NCBI GenBank assembly: GCA_905221605.1
Contig: CAJNDS010000968.1
Coordinates: 517,501-581,500 of the forward strand
Direction of reading: 5' to 3'
From: Symbiodinium natans
Lineage: Eukaryota > Sar > Dinophyceae > Suessiales > Symbiodiniaceae
Length of the DNA stretch: 64,000 bases
In this document: in pieces, positions 44,416-56,079 of the stretch
Numbering within the stretch: position 1 is the stretch's first letter
Layout: each line of letters opens with the position of its first letter
The notes under the pieces: model-generated
The model's database searches: none
What the model saw: only the letters and a program-made list of their open reading frames with translations
Told to the model about the DNA's origin: nothing
Made by a program: the position numbers and the translations under genes

Positions 44416-44515
44416 TCAACAACAGTGTGCAAGCGCATCCTGCATGTGATCTCTCCATCGCCGAGTGGGGGGGTCCCAGACACTCTGGCCGGTCAGCACA
44501 TTGATGTAGTAGAAC
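44416..44515 (-). CDS. WW-domain exon (possibly terminal)
   Basis: After acceptor cgccaagcag the frame reads FYYINVLTGQSVWDPPTRR, the second half of a WW domain (aromatic triplet, N, T-G, second W, P), a proline-motif binding module. It continues WRDHMQDALAHCC and stops at TGA; the stop is followed at once by GTTCCCTAAACCC, so an earlier or overlapping donor is possible. The first W must lie in an upstream exon that I did not find. Confidence 0.62.
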
Positions 44516-44975
44516 CTGCTTGGCGTTTACATGGCATACAACACCTGTACCCACCTGAGGAAACAACAATTATTTCTTCAATATCGCACTTCTATAACTC
44601 CGCAGAGCGCTGCTCTGGCCCCGGAATACCTCCAAGGGGTTCACACAGAATCCTCAGGGTACGGTTGGGGCTATTGGCTTGGAAGCTTCGACAATGCTGC
44701 TTCCTTCTTCGTCGATGCGAGATGTGACCAAACGCTACATTTGCCCTCGTGCAGGGAAGCCAGGGCATACCTCTCAGACCCGAAGACCCCTCAACTACGG
44801 AACCTTCCCTACTTAATGATAAGAACCGCAGCTGAAGGCATATTCCTTGATTCATGAACATGTCTTCCCCTGTCTATGGTTGAAGGTAATAGGTCTGGGG
44901 CTCTCCGAGTCCGTGGACCCGCGTGCCTTCCGGGACTGGAGCGGCTCTCCTGGCAACGCTAGGGTCTGGGGCTGA

Positions 44976-45034
44976 GGGTTTAGGGTTTAGGGTTTAGGGT
45001 TTAGGGTTTAGGGTTTAGGGTTTAGGGTTTAGGG
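44976..45034. repeat. TTTAGGG array
   Basis: About eight perfect plus-strand units. Confidence 0.92.
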
Positions 45035-46883
45035 TCCCGCGACTTGTCACCCCAACGCCTAGAAGCCGGAAAACACCTCAACCCTGGACCCTAGACCCGA
45101 CCTCCACATAGCATGGAAGCATGGAAATCACGGGCATCCTTGCTCCCACACCCGGGTTCTCAGAAAACAACGGGGTGAGGCATGGTTCTGTAGCCCTGTC
45201 GTCTGGAGGGCACGGGTCACTTGCAGGGAGGTTGCGCCTTCCTTTGACGCCTCCAGCGACTTCGCCTCCAAACTTTTGCGTGCACTCTGCATCCATGATT
45301 ATTCGTGTTTCCGGGGGGGCGGGGGGGGGGGGGGGGGGGGGGGTGTGGAATCCGTTGCACAGACAACATCACTTGAGACTGAAAAGTTTATGTCCCCCCA
45401 CGCCTCCCGCTCGCCCCCCCCAAACGAAAAATGCACGGATCCGAAAAGTACACACATACATACATATGTGCAAATAGATCTCTCTATTTATTTATTTGTT
45501 TATTCTGTATAGAAAGCACGAGGCAAACAGACCATTGTTGAAAGGCCTTTCGGCTATCTTACTCCCCGCTCAAGCATGTTCACGCCCTAAGCCCCAACAC
45601 CTCCTAAGACGTGAAGCCTTCTGAAGTGGCAGTTGGCTGGTGACCCCATCCGATCCCCCGGTCGGGCGCATAAGTCTTTCCCCTGCCCATTTCTAAAATA
45701 CACTTTCTCTTTGTTGGAGGGGGGGCGGAAATTGGCGGAAGGTCTTTGTGAATTTCTCCCCCGAAGGCCCTGGAGCCCTAAAGCCTCAGAGTTACTAAAA
45801 TGTAAAGCCGAAAGCCCTTTGAACCCCAAACCCCACACATCCCGGTCGTAGAAGCGCCCCCACCCGCCCCCCCAGCCCCTACACCCCAAGAACCACCCCA
45901 ACCCTTGTCCCGAAAACTCCTTAAACCCGAAACCCTAACCCTAAACCCTTTCCCTAGATTCCTTAAACCCTCATCCCTAAACCTGAAACCCAAAGGTCCA
46001 TGGGCGGCGCTCCTGCTGGAACCACGGCTCCCACGTCCGCTCCCCAGTCACCTCGGCGGCGTCTTTGGGGAAGAGGTCGTATAGGGTTTAGGGTTTGGGG
46101 TTTAGGGTTTGGGGTTTGGGGGGCCGGGGGGGTTCAGCGCATGAATTCGGGCTCAGGGTTTCGAGGGTTAGGACGGCGCGGGTCTGGGGCTTAACAAAAA
46201 TTTCGAGAAAAAAAAGAAGGGCACTACCAGACATATCCTAGATCCACTGCATGTTCCGACCCTTCAGGAAAGCACACTTTTCCGGACTGGGGGAAGGACC
46301 CATCGAGGAGTATGGGAAAGCATCCTCCCCACAAATACCAGAACACCCCTCCCCCGCTCCCCCCCTTCACAAAAGCAAAGGTTCGCCCCCACCCATATTT
46401 GTAATAGGGTTTAGGGTTTAGGGTTCAGGGTATACCATGATAGGAATATCCAGCTCCCCTACTACATACATTCTACATACTACACTAACACTATGTGCTA
46501 CTGCATGTTGGCTACTCCGAAACAGATGTTAACATGACATCCTCTTGAACTTTGAACCAAGACTTGGGAAGCACAAAAACAAAGTTCTGCCCAGTCACTG
46601 ACCCCGCTAGCCCAAAACTCCTCAAACCGTTCCCCCAAAAGAGGCAATCGGTAACCTTTGCTGGTAAGGGGAAGGGATCCCCCATCCGCGAGCCCTAAAC
46701 CCTAAACCCTACAACACCTCGAACCTGACCCTAAACCTATAGACTATAGACCCTAAACAACCCGAAGCCCTAAACTCTAACCCGAGGTGACTTCGGCTTG
46801 AGGTGCATGAGGTAGTCAGGCTGATGGCTAGTGGATCGGCCTAGCAAGGGAAAATCGAAAATATGCAAATGGGGGGCTAAAAC
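45035..46883. other. Stretch without an assignable gene
   Basis: Contains a poly-G run at about 45314-45344, proline-rich C runs near 45855, a TTTGGGG/TTTAGGG mixture at 46085-46125 and a half copy of family B near 46205-46240 (GGGCACTACCAGACATATCC). Confidence 0.45.
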
Positions 46884-46987
46884 AGGGGCCTGAATAATTG
46901 AATCATTAGAATAGGGTTTTGGGGGTTATTATACTATAATTACAAAGGGACCATAAGAAAATACTATTAGCAATTCTTCCGACCCCT
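46884..46987. mobile_element. Short inverted-repeat element, family F copy 2
   Basis: AGGGGCCTGAATAATTGAAT and AATTCTTCCGACCCCT at the ends; core GAATAGGGTTTTGGGGGTTA and TATAATTACAAAGGGACC as in the copy at 15848. Confidence 0.65.
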
Positions 46988-47244
46988 ATGCTACCCAGTT
47001 GGGTTGGGCTCTTGGGGGGAACCTGGGAGCCCACTAGTTGCCCTGCAATAGCTTGTGCCACCATTTTCACCGCGCGCTATGGCGTCCCCACACATGTCAG
47101 AAGTCTTTGGAGCAGATTATACCACATGGGATCCACCCTATGCGGGCTCGGCTGCAGGTCGGCATCTGGAAGACGCACCAACGCCGGTTTAATCGGCGAG
47201 TTGCAACCCGGGAAGCTTGATGCAACAGGGATCACACTACTGGT

Positions 47245-47315
47245 TTGGGGTTTAGGGTTTAGGGTTTTAGGGTTTAGGGTTTAGGGTTTAGGGTTTAGGG
47301 TTTAGGGTTTAGGGT
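47245..47315. repeat. TTTAGGG array
   Basis: About ten plus-strand units. Confidence 0.9.
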
Positions 47316-48781
47316 ATATCAGTAATCAACAACTTGGCGGGATTTCAACTTGATCAGGGTCCCCTCTTGTACTAGATCCCAAACTAAACGTCATACTGGG
47401 GACTTCTTCGGTCTTGGTTCGGTCAAAACACACTACTCTACTGCGGCGCTGAAACCTACAGCAGATACATTTGACGGCTGGTCTCTGCGCAAAGGAAATC
47501 GTAACCAGGAAGGCACATAACAGCAAAAACAAATAAGAAATGACATGGAGAAAGATAAGGAACCGGGAAAACATTCATGAGCAAGGGAGCCCCTAGTGAG
47601 TGGCAGGGTTGCTGTGTGCGGCTTCATAGTCCGACCATCAAAAGCATACCAAGCCAGCAGCACAACTGAGCTTAGCAGCCGACTGCAACGAATCGCGGAC
47701 GCCGGCAGATGATCGAACCCAATAACTTTACACTAGCACCAAGGCCTTCGGATCCTGGTTTCCCTATACATGGAAGCTACAACTTGGAGGATTCAGGACT
47801 TCGGGACGAAGCAGAGATTTGTGGCCCTGCTACGGAGGGCAAGCTGGGGTCAAGAGTGACATCCTCCTTCCAGGCCTTGGGATTTCCAAAAAGATCCGCG
47901 CACGCCGCGCGATGTGCTAATCCTGCGGTATTGAAAACGATTGAAAACCTTGGAGTCTTTAACCTAAAGTACTGGTCACGGCTCTGCCGGCAACGCCAAC
48001 AAATGCACTACCTACCACATCTCGATCTCAAGCGGATTTCGGTGGCCAAGGACAAGCCCCGGCACCATCCTGCACAAAACTGCAAGCCCACAACTCTGGC
48101 AACCAAACGGCCTATACTGGCAATCACAGAGGCTGTCCCAATCTTTCCGTTAAGAAAGGGGCCGTTCAGCTTGGGTGTCCCCAATTAACCCCCCCCCCCC
48201 CAACCCTAACCTCAAGAGAAGAAGTGAGTGGCCCAAGCCCGCAGAGAGATCCCTGGAGCGTTTTCGAAGAGTTCCGCCGAGTATCCCTGAAGTACCCACC
48301 TCCAGAGAAGCCTCACTGCCTCACAAGAGTCCCGCCGAGAATCTCTGGAGTGCCAAACTGAGAGAATTCTGCGGAGAGTAGAGTGGCCGTAATTACCTGT
48401 CCGAAAACGGAAGGATGGCTCCCACATCAAGTAGCTGTAGGCTGGGGATGATCGAAGCATGTGTGTTGCGTGGTGCATTGCTCGAAGTAGCACAAGGTAC
48501 CAAAAGGGCCCCCTCCTTAGTTTAGAACAACCCGCATGAATAGAGCCACGAACACCACAAACCCCTTGAACAAAAGCCGTTGGGCCCTGCTGCGTGCACG
48601 GGCAGAGGAGCTGCGGGCTGACTTCACGCGGCGGAGAAGGGAAAAAAACTCAGTTTCACGGTAGCTCCCTCTCTCCACATGGTGCAAGTCGGATCGCCAG
48701 GAACAGCCAGCGGAGAGGAGAGGAGGCTTGCATTGATCAGCAGGCATTCTACCCTGACTAAACATTCTAGACCCTAAAGAT
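47316..48781. other. Low-repeat stretch with an open plus frame (47709-48188) of doubtful reality
   Basis: The least repetitive 1.4 kb of the window. A 159-codon plus frame is open, but it has no recognisable domain, no GC bias at third positions and no supporting splice context. Flanking sequence on both strands shows only short open pieces. It could be a decayed gene. Confidence 0.35.
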
Positions 48782-48867
48782 GGCCCTAAACCCTAAACCC
48801 TAAACCCTAAACCCTAAACCCTAAACCCTAAACCCTAAACCCTAAACCCTAAACCCTAAACCCTAAA
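48782..48867. repeat. CCCTAAA array
   Basis: Twelve nearly perfect units on the plus strand. Confidence 0.93.
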
Positions 48868-49178
48868 CCATGGCACTTTACCCCTGCGGCTTCACGGCAA
48901 CACTGATGTCTATCGCGAGACCTCACAATTAAGCCTGAGCGTGCCTTCCCTCGATTTCTCAAACGTCCTTTCGCGGTTTAAGGCACGCGTGGGGGAGAGG
49001 GTCAGATCGAAGCCTATAAACCCCAATATTTTTTGTTTGGGGGCTCTAAGCCGCTCGAACGCAACCCTCCCGACCATGGGCTCTCCGATGGTTAAGGCGG
49101 ACCTCTGTACAGTGAAGCTTGCTGGCGGTTGAAGGCCACTTGGGATCTCCGGCTCTCTTACTCCTGAGTCGTCCAGTA

Positions 49179-49291
49179 CTAGGTTGCCCAGTGATCTAGG
49201 ATGAAAAAGGGTGCCCTTTTTTGCTTAAAGGGGTTTATAAGGGAACCTAAACCTACCAAAAAGGGAATAAGGGTACTACTGGGCATCCTAG
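49179..49291. mobile_element. Short inverted-repeat element, family B copy
   Basis: Nearly identical to 24131-24244 over about 110 bp (AAAAAGGGTGCCCTTTTTTG, TACTACTGGGCATCCTAG). It is followed by AACTAAAGGTTAACCTTTGG, which recurs at about 51895. Confidence 0.7.
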
Positions 49292-49469
49292 AGTACTTAG
49301 GGGAACTAAAGGTTAACCTTTGGGATTACAGGGGGAATTACAGGGAACCCAAAAGGGCTACACTCCTGCAAACTTACATGGAAACTACGTGCATGATTTG
49401 GTGCAACTAACATAGCTACGGTTACCCGATTTCGACCCCTAATTTTCCCCAATAAAAGCGATGGCGAGG

Positions 49470-50500
49470 ACCCCTCCGGAAAATTGTATGTTAGTGGTTA
49501 TGCTGGGGTTGATGGGGCATTTTCCTGGAATTTTAGCAGCAGGCTGATGTGCTCAGGTATGCACACAACTTCCATGTTAGTGGTAAATAACTCCGAAAAG
49601 GCCTTGCAGTCCTATTCCTGGAAGTCGCTACGCTAGCAGTGTTCTTCTGCAAAACAGGACTTTTGAGCATATTCCCGCAATTGCTAGGTTAGCGGTGCTC
49701 GTCGCCCACGACCCCCCTCCTACCCCCGACCTCCCGGAACTACCCCCTCCACCCGTGACGGCAGCCTCCCCGTGCTCCTGGAACCTTTGCCTCCCCCTCC
49801 ATAATAGGGTATTCGCCGGAATTGCTATGTTAGTGGTCCACTCGCTTGTTTTGTTGGGTTGTGGGTGTGTACTGCTGCGCGCGGTCTCTGTCTGTGAGAA
49901 GCTGTGCAAACTCGCCTGCTGCGCGCGGTCTTGTCTGTGAAAATTCTGCCTTTTCGGCATAGTCCAGCAACTGCTAGGTTAGCAGCGCTTGTCTCCCACA
50001 CCCCCATGACCATACCCTCCCGTACTCCTGGATCCCTCGCCTCTCCTCCGTGACTAACTGAAGTGGGCTTTGTAAGGTTATCTCCGGAATTGCTATGCCA
50101 GTGGTCCACTGGTCTGTTTTGTTGGGTTTGTGTGTGCTGCTGCGTGTCTCCTTCTGTGAGAGGCTGTGCAAACTCGCAGCTGGGAGCCTCCTGATCCTGA
50201 TCCCCTTGCTACGTTATCAGAAACCCGCTTCCACCCTTCCTCCCTGACCCGCCGGACCCCATCCCTGAGCATTGCTATGTTTTTTTTTACCCTTTTGGGG
50301 CGCTACAACCACTAACATGGCAATTCCGAGTTTTGGGGTATTCTTCAGGTTTTCCTGACAAAAACCTCTCCAGGCTGGGGGCACGCTGCGAGTTGCCATC
50401 TACCAGACGGAAACCACTAACATGGCAATTCCGGCCGCGAGAAAAACTAACATGCAAAGTGTCGTCGAAAAACACCTGCGGGGGTTTCTATGTTAGTTTG
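49470..50500. repeat. Repeat block with core TTGCTATGTTAGTGGT in both orientations
   Basis: Two tandem copies of a unit of about 290 bp (about 49676-49935 and 49970-50180; CAACTGCTAGGTTAGC, GGAATTGCTATG, AGTGGTCCACT, TTTTGTTGGGTT, CTGTGAGA-GCTGTGCAAACTCG) lie between shorter copies of the core (49487, 49575) and inverted copies (CCACTAACATGGCAATTCC at 50310 and 50415). No telomere-type heptamers inside. Confidence 0.65.
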
Positions 50501-50623
50501 CAGGAGAGTAATGGCTACATACTCTACTACTGAGTTGCAATACCAGGGCATTCAGGTGTCGGAAGCCCTGGCTGAGTTGTACGATGTCTGACCTCGTCGG
50601 CATGTATGTTGTTGATGAACATA

Positions 50624-50712
50624 CCAGGATGGGCTATTAGGCCCTATAACCCCCCATAATCAACCCTACAAAGTGCCTTTTTAAGGGGTTGTGGTAGAGG
50701 GAGCCGGTTATG
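50624..50712. mobile_element. Element of family D, one end eroded
   Basis: CCAGGATGGGCTATTAGGCC at the left, CCCTACAAAGTGCCTTTTTA in the core; the right inverted end is not intact. Confidence 0.5.
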
Positions 50713-51207
50713 CAGTAGGCAGGAGGCAGCAATTAAAGCTATGCGCGGCGATGGCTCAAGCATAAGTACCTCGCACGACTGGACGCGGCATACGCGCGAG
50801 GATCTGAGCTGAATCCTCACATCCAGGTCGGGCTGGCCTGTACAACATGGGAGTTTGCAAAAACTGTGGTCCCCACACTACACACAAAGAAACACGACTC
50901 CCTAAACCCTAAACCCTAAACCCCCGGTGATCAAGGTTTGGGGGACCACGAATATCCGGAAACCCCCACATAAAAACACCGTCTTCAATAGTTAAAACAC
51001 AGCCAGTGCGGCTTGAAAGGATTGCGCTGCAGAGTTCGGCCGAGTGCACCGGTCCCTTGTTGTGGGACCGATTTATAAGGGATCGTCTAAGGGTTTAGGG
51101 TTTTGGGTTTAGGGTTTTTGGGGGGCACTGGTTGTTGACACCACCCAGATGGCCTCAGGAAGCCCTAGACCAACCCTGTACCTCTATATCCTAGACTATA
51201 CAGTACA

Positions 51208-51332
51208 TACAAGGAGGGGCTCCCCAAGTTATAAGTAGAGTCATAAGGGCCCTAAATTGGGTTACAAGGACCCTACATTAGGTTATAAGTCCCTTAACTA
51301 TAGTTAGTATAGTAGGCCGGCCCCTCCTTGTA
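51208..51332. mobile_element. Short inverted-repeat element, family E copy 2
   Basis: TACAAGGAGGGGC and GGCCCCTCCTTGTA are exact inverted ends, inside a 125-bp element with CCCTAAATTGGGTTACAAGG. A diverged copy is at 8531 and remnants are near 20850 and 54560. Confidence 0.65.
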
Positions 51333-52288
51333 CAAACATTGCATTACTATTGCACTACTTATTTGCATCCAGGACACCTAACATTGCCTAACATTGCAGC
51401 ACACTACATTGAATTTCATTGCAGTGCATTACGTTACTGCACCTACAACATACATACGCGCATACATACAATGCTCTATTCCATACACACAAACATACAT
51501 GTATACATATACATCCCGACACTAATTCATTGAGTTGCATTGCGTTGCCTTTGAATGCAATACATACATGCATACGTACATACATACAAGTTCATATGTT
51601 CATATTCACATACGCAATGTATAGCTACTGATTAAATAGCTACAAGCCCATACATATGTAGATATGCCATTTTTGTCTGTGCATTTGTATATGCACACTA
51701 TTGCTATTACCTGTTCATTCAGAACATTGTGCTTGGGTGCGATCTTGAAGTAAACGTGGTATAGAGCAATACCCACGCCGAGGCAATCGCCAATACCACC
51801 CCCTGTCCAAAATAAGTACCGCGGGAATGGGAGCTTCGGGGCTTTTAGACAGAGTTTCGGCTTAGTTTATTTGTCCAGTAACCTGGGGGAATTAAAGGTT
51901 AACCTTTGGGATCACAAGGGATTATACTACCCCAAAAAAGTTAAAGGTTACCTACTCTACTACTGGGGTAGGGCCTCTCAGGAAGATCTATGACAAACTG
52001 TTCACTTGTTAGCGAGCCAACCTCTGCGCAGGATATTGGGTCCAAGCTATACCAGCCGAAGCACCGGAATTCTGGAAGGACCCAGTTTCTCAGAAGCTTA
52101 AACCCTAGCCCTACTCTGAACCCTAAACCCTAAAACCTAAATCCCAGAACCTAAACCTTCCTGTCCTACGCCTCTGAGAAGTGGGACAGTGGAGGCAGAC
52201 ACTGAACCTACGCCCAAGAAACCCCCAACTCCTCGGTTCTTTGGAGCTGCAAGCTTTGCATGTGTATGCTTTTATAAATAAATAAACA

Positions 52289-52310
52289 TATATATATATA
52301 TATATATATA
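52289..52310. repeat. TA microsatellite
   Basis: About 11 TA units next to AATA repeats. Confidence 0.85.
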
Positions 52311-52614
52311 ATGTATGTATAGTAGGGTTTAGGGTTTAGGGTTGAGGGTTTAAGGTTTAGGGTTTAGGGATAGGGCGTAGGTACTGTGAAGGTTAGGTTT
52401 CGGAACAAGCTCGAAAGCTTCGTGAGGTGCGAAGAGCAGATTTGGCCCGATTGGAGGGCCGTCTAACACTTTTTCTCCCACCTGACTCAGTTTCATGAAG
52501 TCGGGGTTGGGTCCGAGAGTGAAAGGAATGGTAGGGCGGGGGGAGGCCAGGAGGGCCAAAAATTGAGTTTTTGAGCACCGCCCTGGGACGGGGGTACACA
52601 AAAATGCCACCCAC

Positions 52615-52650
52615 CGTGTCCGGCACCCGGGCCATCGCGGGGCCCCCGAG
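52615..52650 (-). CDS. Possible micro-exon in a GC-rich island
   Basis: After acceptor cgcctcccgcag: LGGPAMARVPDT, phase 0, canonical donor GTGGGT. The surrounding 52440-52740 is much more GC-rich than its flanks (AT-rich from 52745 on), as expected of coding DNA here. Confidence 0.3.
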
Positions 52651-52763
52651 CTGCGGGAGGCGGGCGAGCGACCTAACTCGGCTTGCGCCAGCGAGGTCGA
52701 AGGGCTTGAGCGCCGCCCCCTAACGTAGGGGGCCGGCCTAGGCCCTGAGTGTCGGGTATAAAT

Positions 52764-52990
52764 AAAAAAATAAATAAATAAATAAATATATATATACACA
52801 CATTACTTATTTATTTATTATTTATCTATATTTATATTTCTACTTACATTTACATTTATAATTCTGTGTATATTTATATTTATACTTATACTTATTTTTA
52901 TATAGTTATATTTACATTTATATTTATATTTATATACATATATTTAATTATTTATTTATTATTGATTTGTTATATATATATATACATTTT
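52764..52990. repeat. AATA/TTTA/TATA-rich low-complexity tract
   Basis: Imperfect AATA, ATTTAT and TATA units. Confidence 0.85.
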
Positions 52991-53504
52991 TTCTTTTATA
53001 TATGGGGATGAATGCTACCAAACTCCCTGATTCCCAATAAACCTTAAATACCGCCGCCCCTCCACCTGACAACTCACAGCCCCTGAAACCCCGAAGCCCG
53101 CACCCCTCAACCCTTACTTGGCCCAAAACCGCCGTCCCTGAAATCCTATAAAGCCTAAGCCCTAAACAGAACTGGCACCTTCCGGGCTCCCCATCAGGCA
53201 CAGCGTGCGAGTGAGGAGCGGCAAATAGGGACGGACTGAAACTCAAGGACAGCTCCAGGTGTGTGTGTGTGTGACTGACCCAGAAAATTGCTTAGGGTGC
53301 CCCTTCTTGGTCGACAGGGGCTTCCGAGGGGAACCTAAGTCCTTGAAGCAAGGGGAAGAAACCCCAAACCCTAAACCTCGCTTCGAGCTTCCCACAACTG
53401 AAGCTGTCCCAGATATATAAACGGCTCTCCAAGCCGACTTGGCCACCTGGGTTCATGCTTGGGGTAGGGGAGGAGGCTAGGGCTTGGGGTTTCAGCAGGG
53501 CTTG

Positions 53505-53545
53505 GGGTTTAGGGTTTGGGGTTTGGGGTTTAGGGTTTAGGGTGA
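53505..53545. repeat. TTTGGGG/TTTAGGG mixed run
   Basis: Five or six units, with two TTTGGGG units next to each other. Confidence 0.85.
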
Positions 53546-53789
53546 GGGGCTTGGCCTGGCGGGGCGGGGGGTGTAACAGGGCTTGGAGGGGTCTGCATGG
53601 GGCTTCGACACGTTTCTGGGGTTTGGGTGTTGTTTGCGAGACACTCAAAGCTAGTACGCTCAACGCCGAGGCTTTCAGGCGGTAGTTGTATAACCGCCTG
53701 CCATGCCGAGGCACCAAACGTAGCCTGGAGCTCTCTGTCCTTCACCCTGTTCTTTTGCAAGGCCCGACCCCCTCTTTGCAATAAACCCC

Positions 53790-54190
53790 TTGGTAGTCCA
53801 GTAGCCATATTTTGCAGCAAGGGTACCCATTTTGGGGGTTGGTTACTGTATAATGTTGCACCCGCAATATTCTAGGGGGCCGCTATTATGAAAAGTTCTC
53901 CGGCTATTCAGGATCTGGACCCTCTGTTTTGGGGGTCCGCAATAATGAAAAGATTTCGGGCCGGGCCTGTTTTTTTAAATGGTTTTTGAGTCAAGTTCCC
54001 AGATCCCAAACTAAGAAGAGAGCTCATTTCTCTGCCCCCCCCCCCACCCCCCCCGACTGTTTGGGGTCTTTTTTTATTCAGGGTCGCGACTGTTGAGGGC
54101 GGGGGGGGGGGGGTAACTTATTAAAGCAGGTCCAACATTAAGGGAACCTTGAAACAAAAAGAGGGCAAAGGGTACCACTGGGCCACCAAG
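53790..54190. mobile_element. Family B element split by an insertion of about 280 bp
   Basis: The left half (TTGGTAGTCCAGTAGCCATA, GGGTACCCATTTTGGGG, TACTGTATAA) stops at about 53852, and the right half (AAGGGAACCTTGAAAC, GGGTACCACTGGGCCACCAA) resumes at about 54139. The insert has two GGGGG-CCGC-AT-ATGAAAAG direct repeats and homopolymer C and G runs. Confidence 0.5.
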
Positions 54191-55074
54191 ACCCTAAGGC
54201 CCCAAACCCTAGACCTGGAGCTTCATCTCCGCAAGGCGCAAGTTAGGGCACCTCCCGCCTAAACCCTAAATCCTAAACCCCAAACCCTCTTGAACCTTGC
54301 TCTAGGATTTCAAGTCGAAAGTTCCGGGAAGGAGCCATCGGGGTTGATTCGGGGGTTTAGGGTTTAAGGCTGACTTGGGGATTTAGGCTTTAGGGTTGCT
54401 TTGGTGATGAAAATTTAAGGCGTAGGGTTACGTAAGATTGAGGGGCTATGTCTGCTGCCTCGGCGTTCCACCCGGCGCCCAGCTGCGCCAGAACAGGGCT
54501 ATCCGCAAGTCGCACTGCGCTTCAAGATCTCTACTTGAAAGTTCATGGGTAGCTATAATTAAGATTATGCTGTAAGACCCCTAAATGAGGTTAGAACTAC
54601 CTTTCAAGAACCTTACCCTCCTTACAAGCCCACTTGTAACCACACAATGAACCTTCAGAATTCAAGTATGCTGGGCTGTCAGGCATAGGCTGCCAAGGGC
54701 CCTAAACCCTAAACCTGAAAATTTAAGGCTTGGAGCCGCCCTCCTACGGCATGGTGGCTTTCAGGGTCTTCTGGCTGCCAATGTGTGGAGCTGAGGTGCT
54801 TCGCAAGGGTTTCGGGACGGGTGGAGAGGTTCGGGGAATTTCGCCCTAAACCCTAAACCCTAGCCCTCAACCCTATAAACCCCAAAACCCTTTTTGCTGC
54901 CAGGCTGCTTCAGTAAGCCGGGGTAAGTTTCCCGGTATCGATTGTCGACTCTCGGCTTGCAAGTACTAGGAACCACATCAATCAGCAAGACTATGCCAAA
55001 TCTCTTATACACTTCTCACACAGGCTGTCTTGCAGAAGTACTACCGAAAGCAGGAGCCACAACACATGCCAAAA

Positions 55075-55440
55075 TCAACCAGGCCGGTCATCAGGTCCGT
55101 GGAGCCGCTGGAGCACACTCAACCGTTCACTGCGGCTTTGCTCCTTAAGTGCCTGTCTCTCCCTGGCGTGGCTTTGTCGCATCATGTCCAGTGTACTTAC
55201 ACTTGGGCCAGCACCAGACACAGTTGAAGGTGGTTGGGCATTGCTAGTTTCTTGATCCACGCGATGTCATCCACCATAGGCGCTGCAAAGCCCACTGTTG
55301 CGGGGCTCACCGCTGTGATTGGCTCACCATGCTGCTGAACTTGTCTCCTTAGCGACTCAATGGCCTGCCCCTGCCTTGCCATCTGCCCCTCGATTTGCTG
55401 AGGGTTTGTTATACGCTTTTTGTAGCCTGGCCATGATGGA
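55075..55440 (-). pseudogene. Frameshifted coding remnant with coiled-coil character
   Basis: Two overlapping minus frames look like one protein with a shift near 55255: first MARQGQAIESLRRQVQQHGE then PITAVSPATVGFAAPMVDDI, then in the other frame SVSTLDMMRQSHARERQALK and EQSRSERLSVLQRLHGP. Charged heptad-like segments suggest a coiled coil. It could equally be exons with an unrecognised intron, or part of a retroelement; no catalytic domain is present. Confidence 0.4.
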
Positions 55441-56019
55441 CTCGAAGGCGGGTCAGGTCAAGACGTCAACTTCGGTTTGGCAATCAACGCTGGCAGCTAG
55501 AAGCTTCCTCTGAGGATCTGCCCCATGCAAAGAAAGGTTTTCACTGCGATTGGGACTCACATCGGTTGTCGGAGATGTCACCAGCACCAATGCTAAAAGT
55601 ATCCCCCTAAACCCCTCAGCTCTTTTAACTTTTTAGGAGTCAAAGCGGCTGCAAAGTGCAACTGCGGGTAGCCTTGCTGGCAAAAAGAAACGCAGGGTCC
55701 TCCTGCCTGTGCGAAGGGCGAAGCGTCCACTGGTTAGCAGGACCATGTCCGCCCTTACTTAACCCTAAACCCTAAACCCCAAACTTCTTTTTATCATAGT
55801 GTTCATGACTTATGGTTCAGGGTTGCTTGCGAGAAGACTTCATGGCCCGGAACCCCGATGGCTCTCTCCTCGCTGGCCTATCTTCACCCTCAAAAACCAA
55901 AACGAAAGCAAACACCAAGTATAGGCTCGCACTCTACACCCTGCCACCCTTGTTTGCATCCGGCTACGATGCCCACCCTGAATCTGAAGCCTATGCCCTA
56001 AACCCCTAAACTCCAAAAC

Positions 56020-56079
56020 CTGAATCGCAGAGGAAAAATGCCAGAACATCTGGAGCTCTGAACTCTCGTTTTCGGGCGG
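56020..56079 (-). CDS. Exon of unassigned protein (20 codons)
   Basis: PPENESSELQMFWHFSSAIQ exactly fills the space between acceptor gtggaccag and canonical donor GTTTTGG, phase 0 on both sides. No domain recognised. Confidence 0.45.

Noticed and set aside
47709-48188. A 159-codon plus-strand gene
   Set aside because: No domain, no third-position bias, opposite to the gene direction, no splice context. Kept only as an open stretch.
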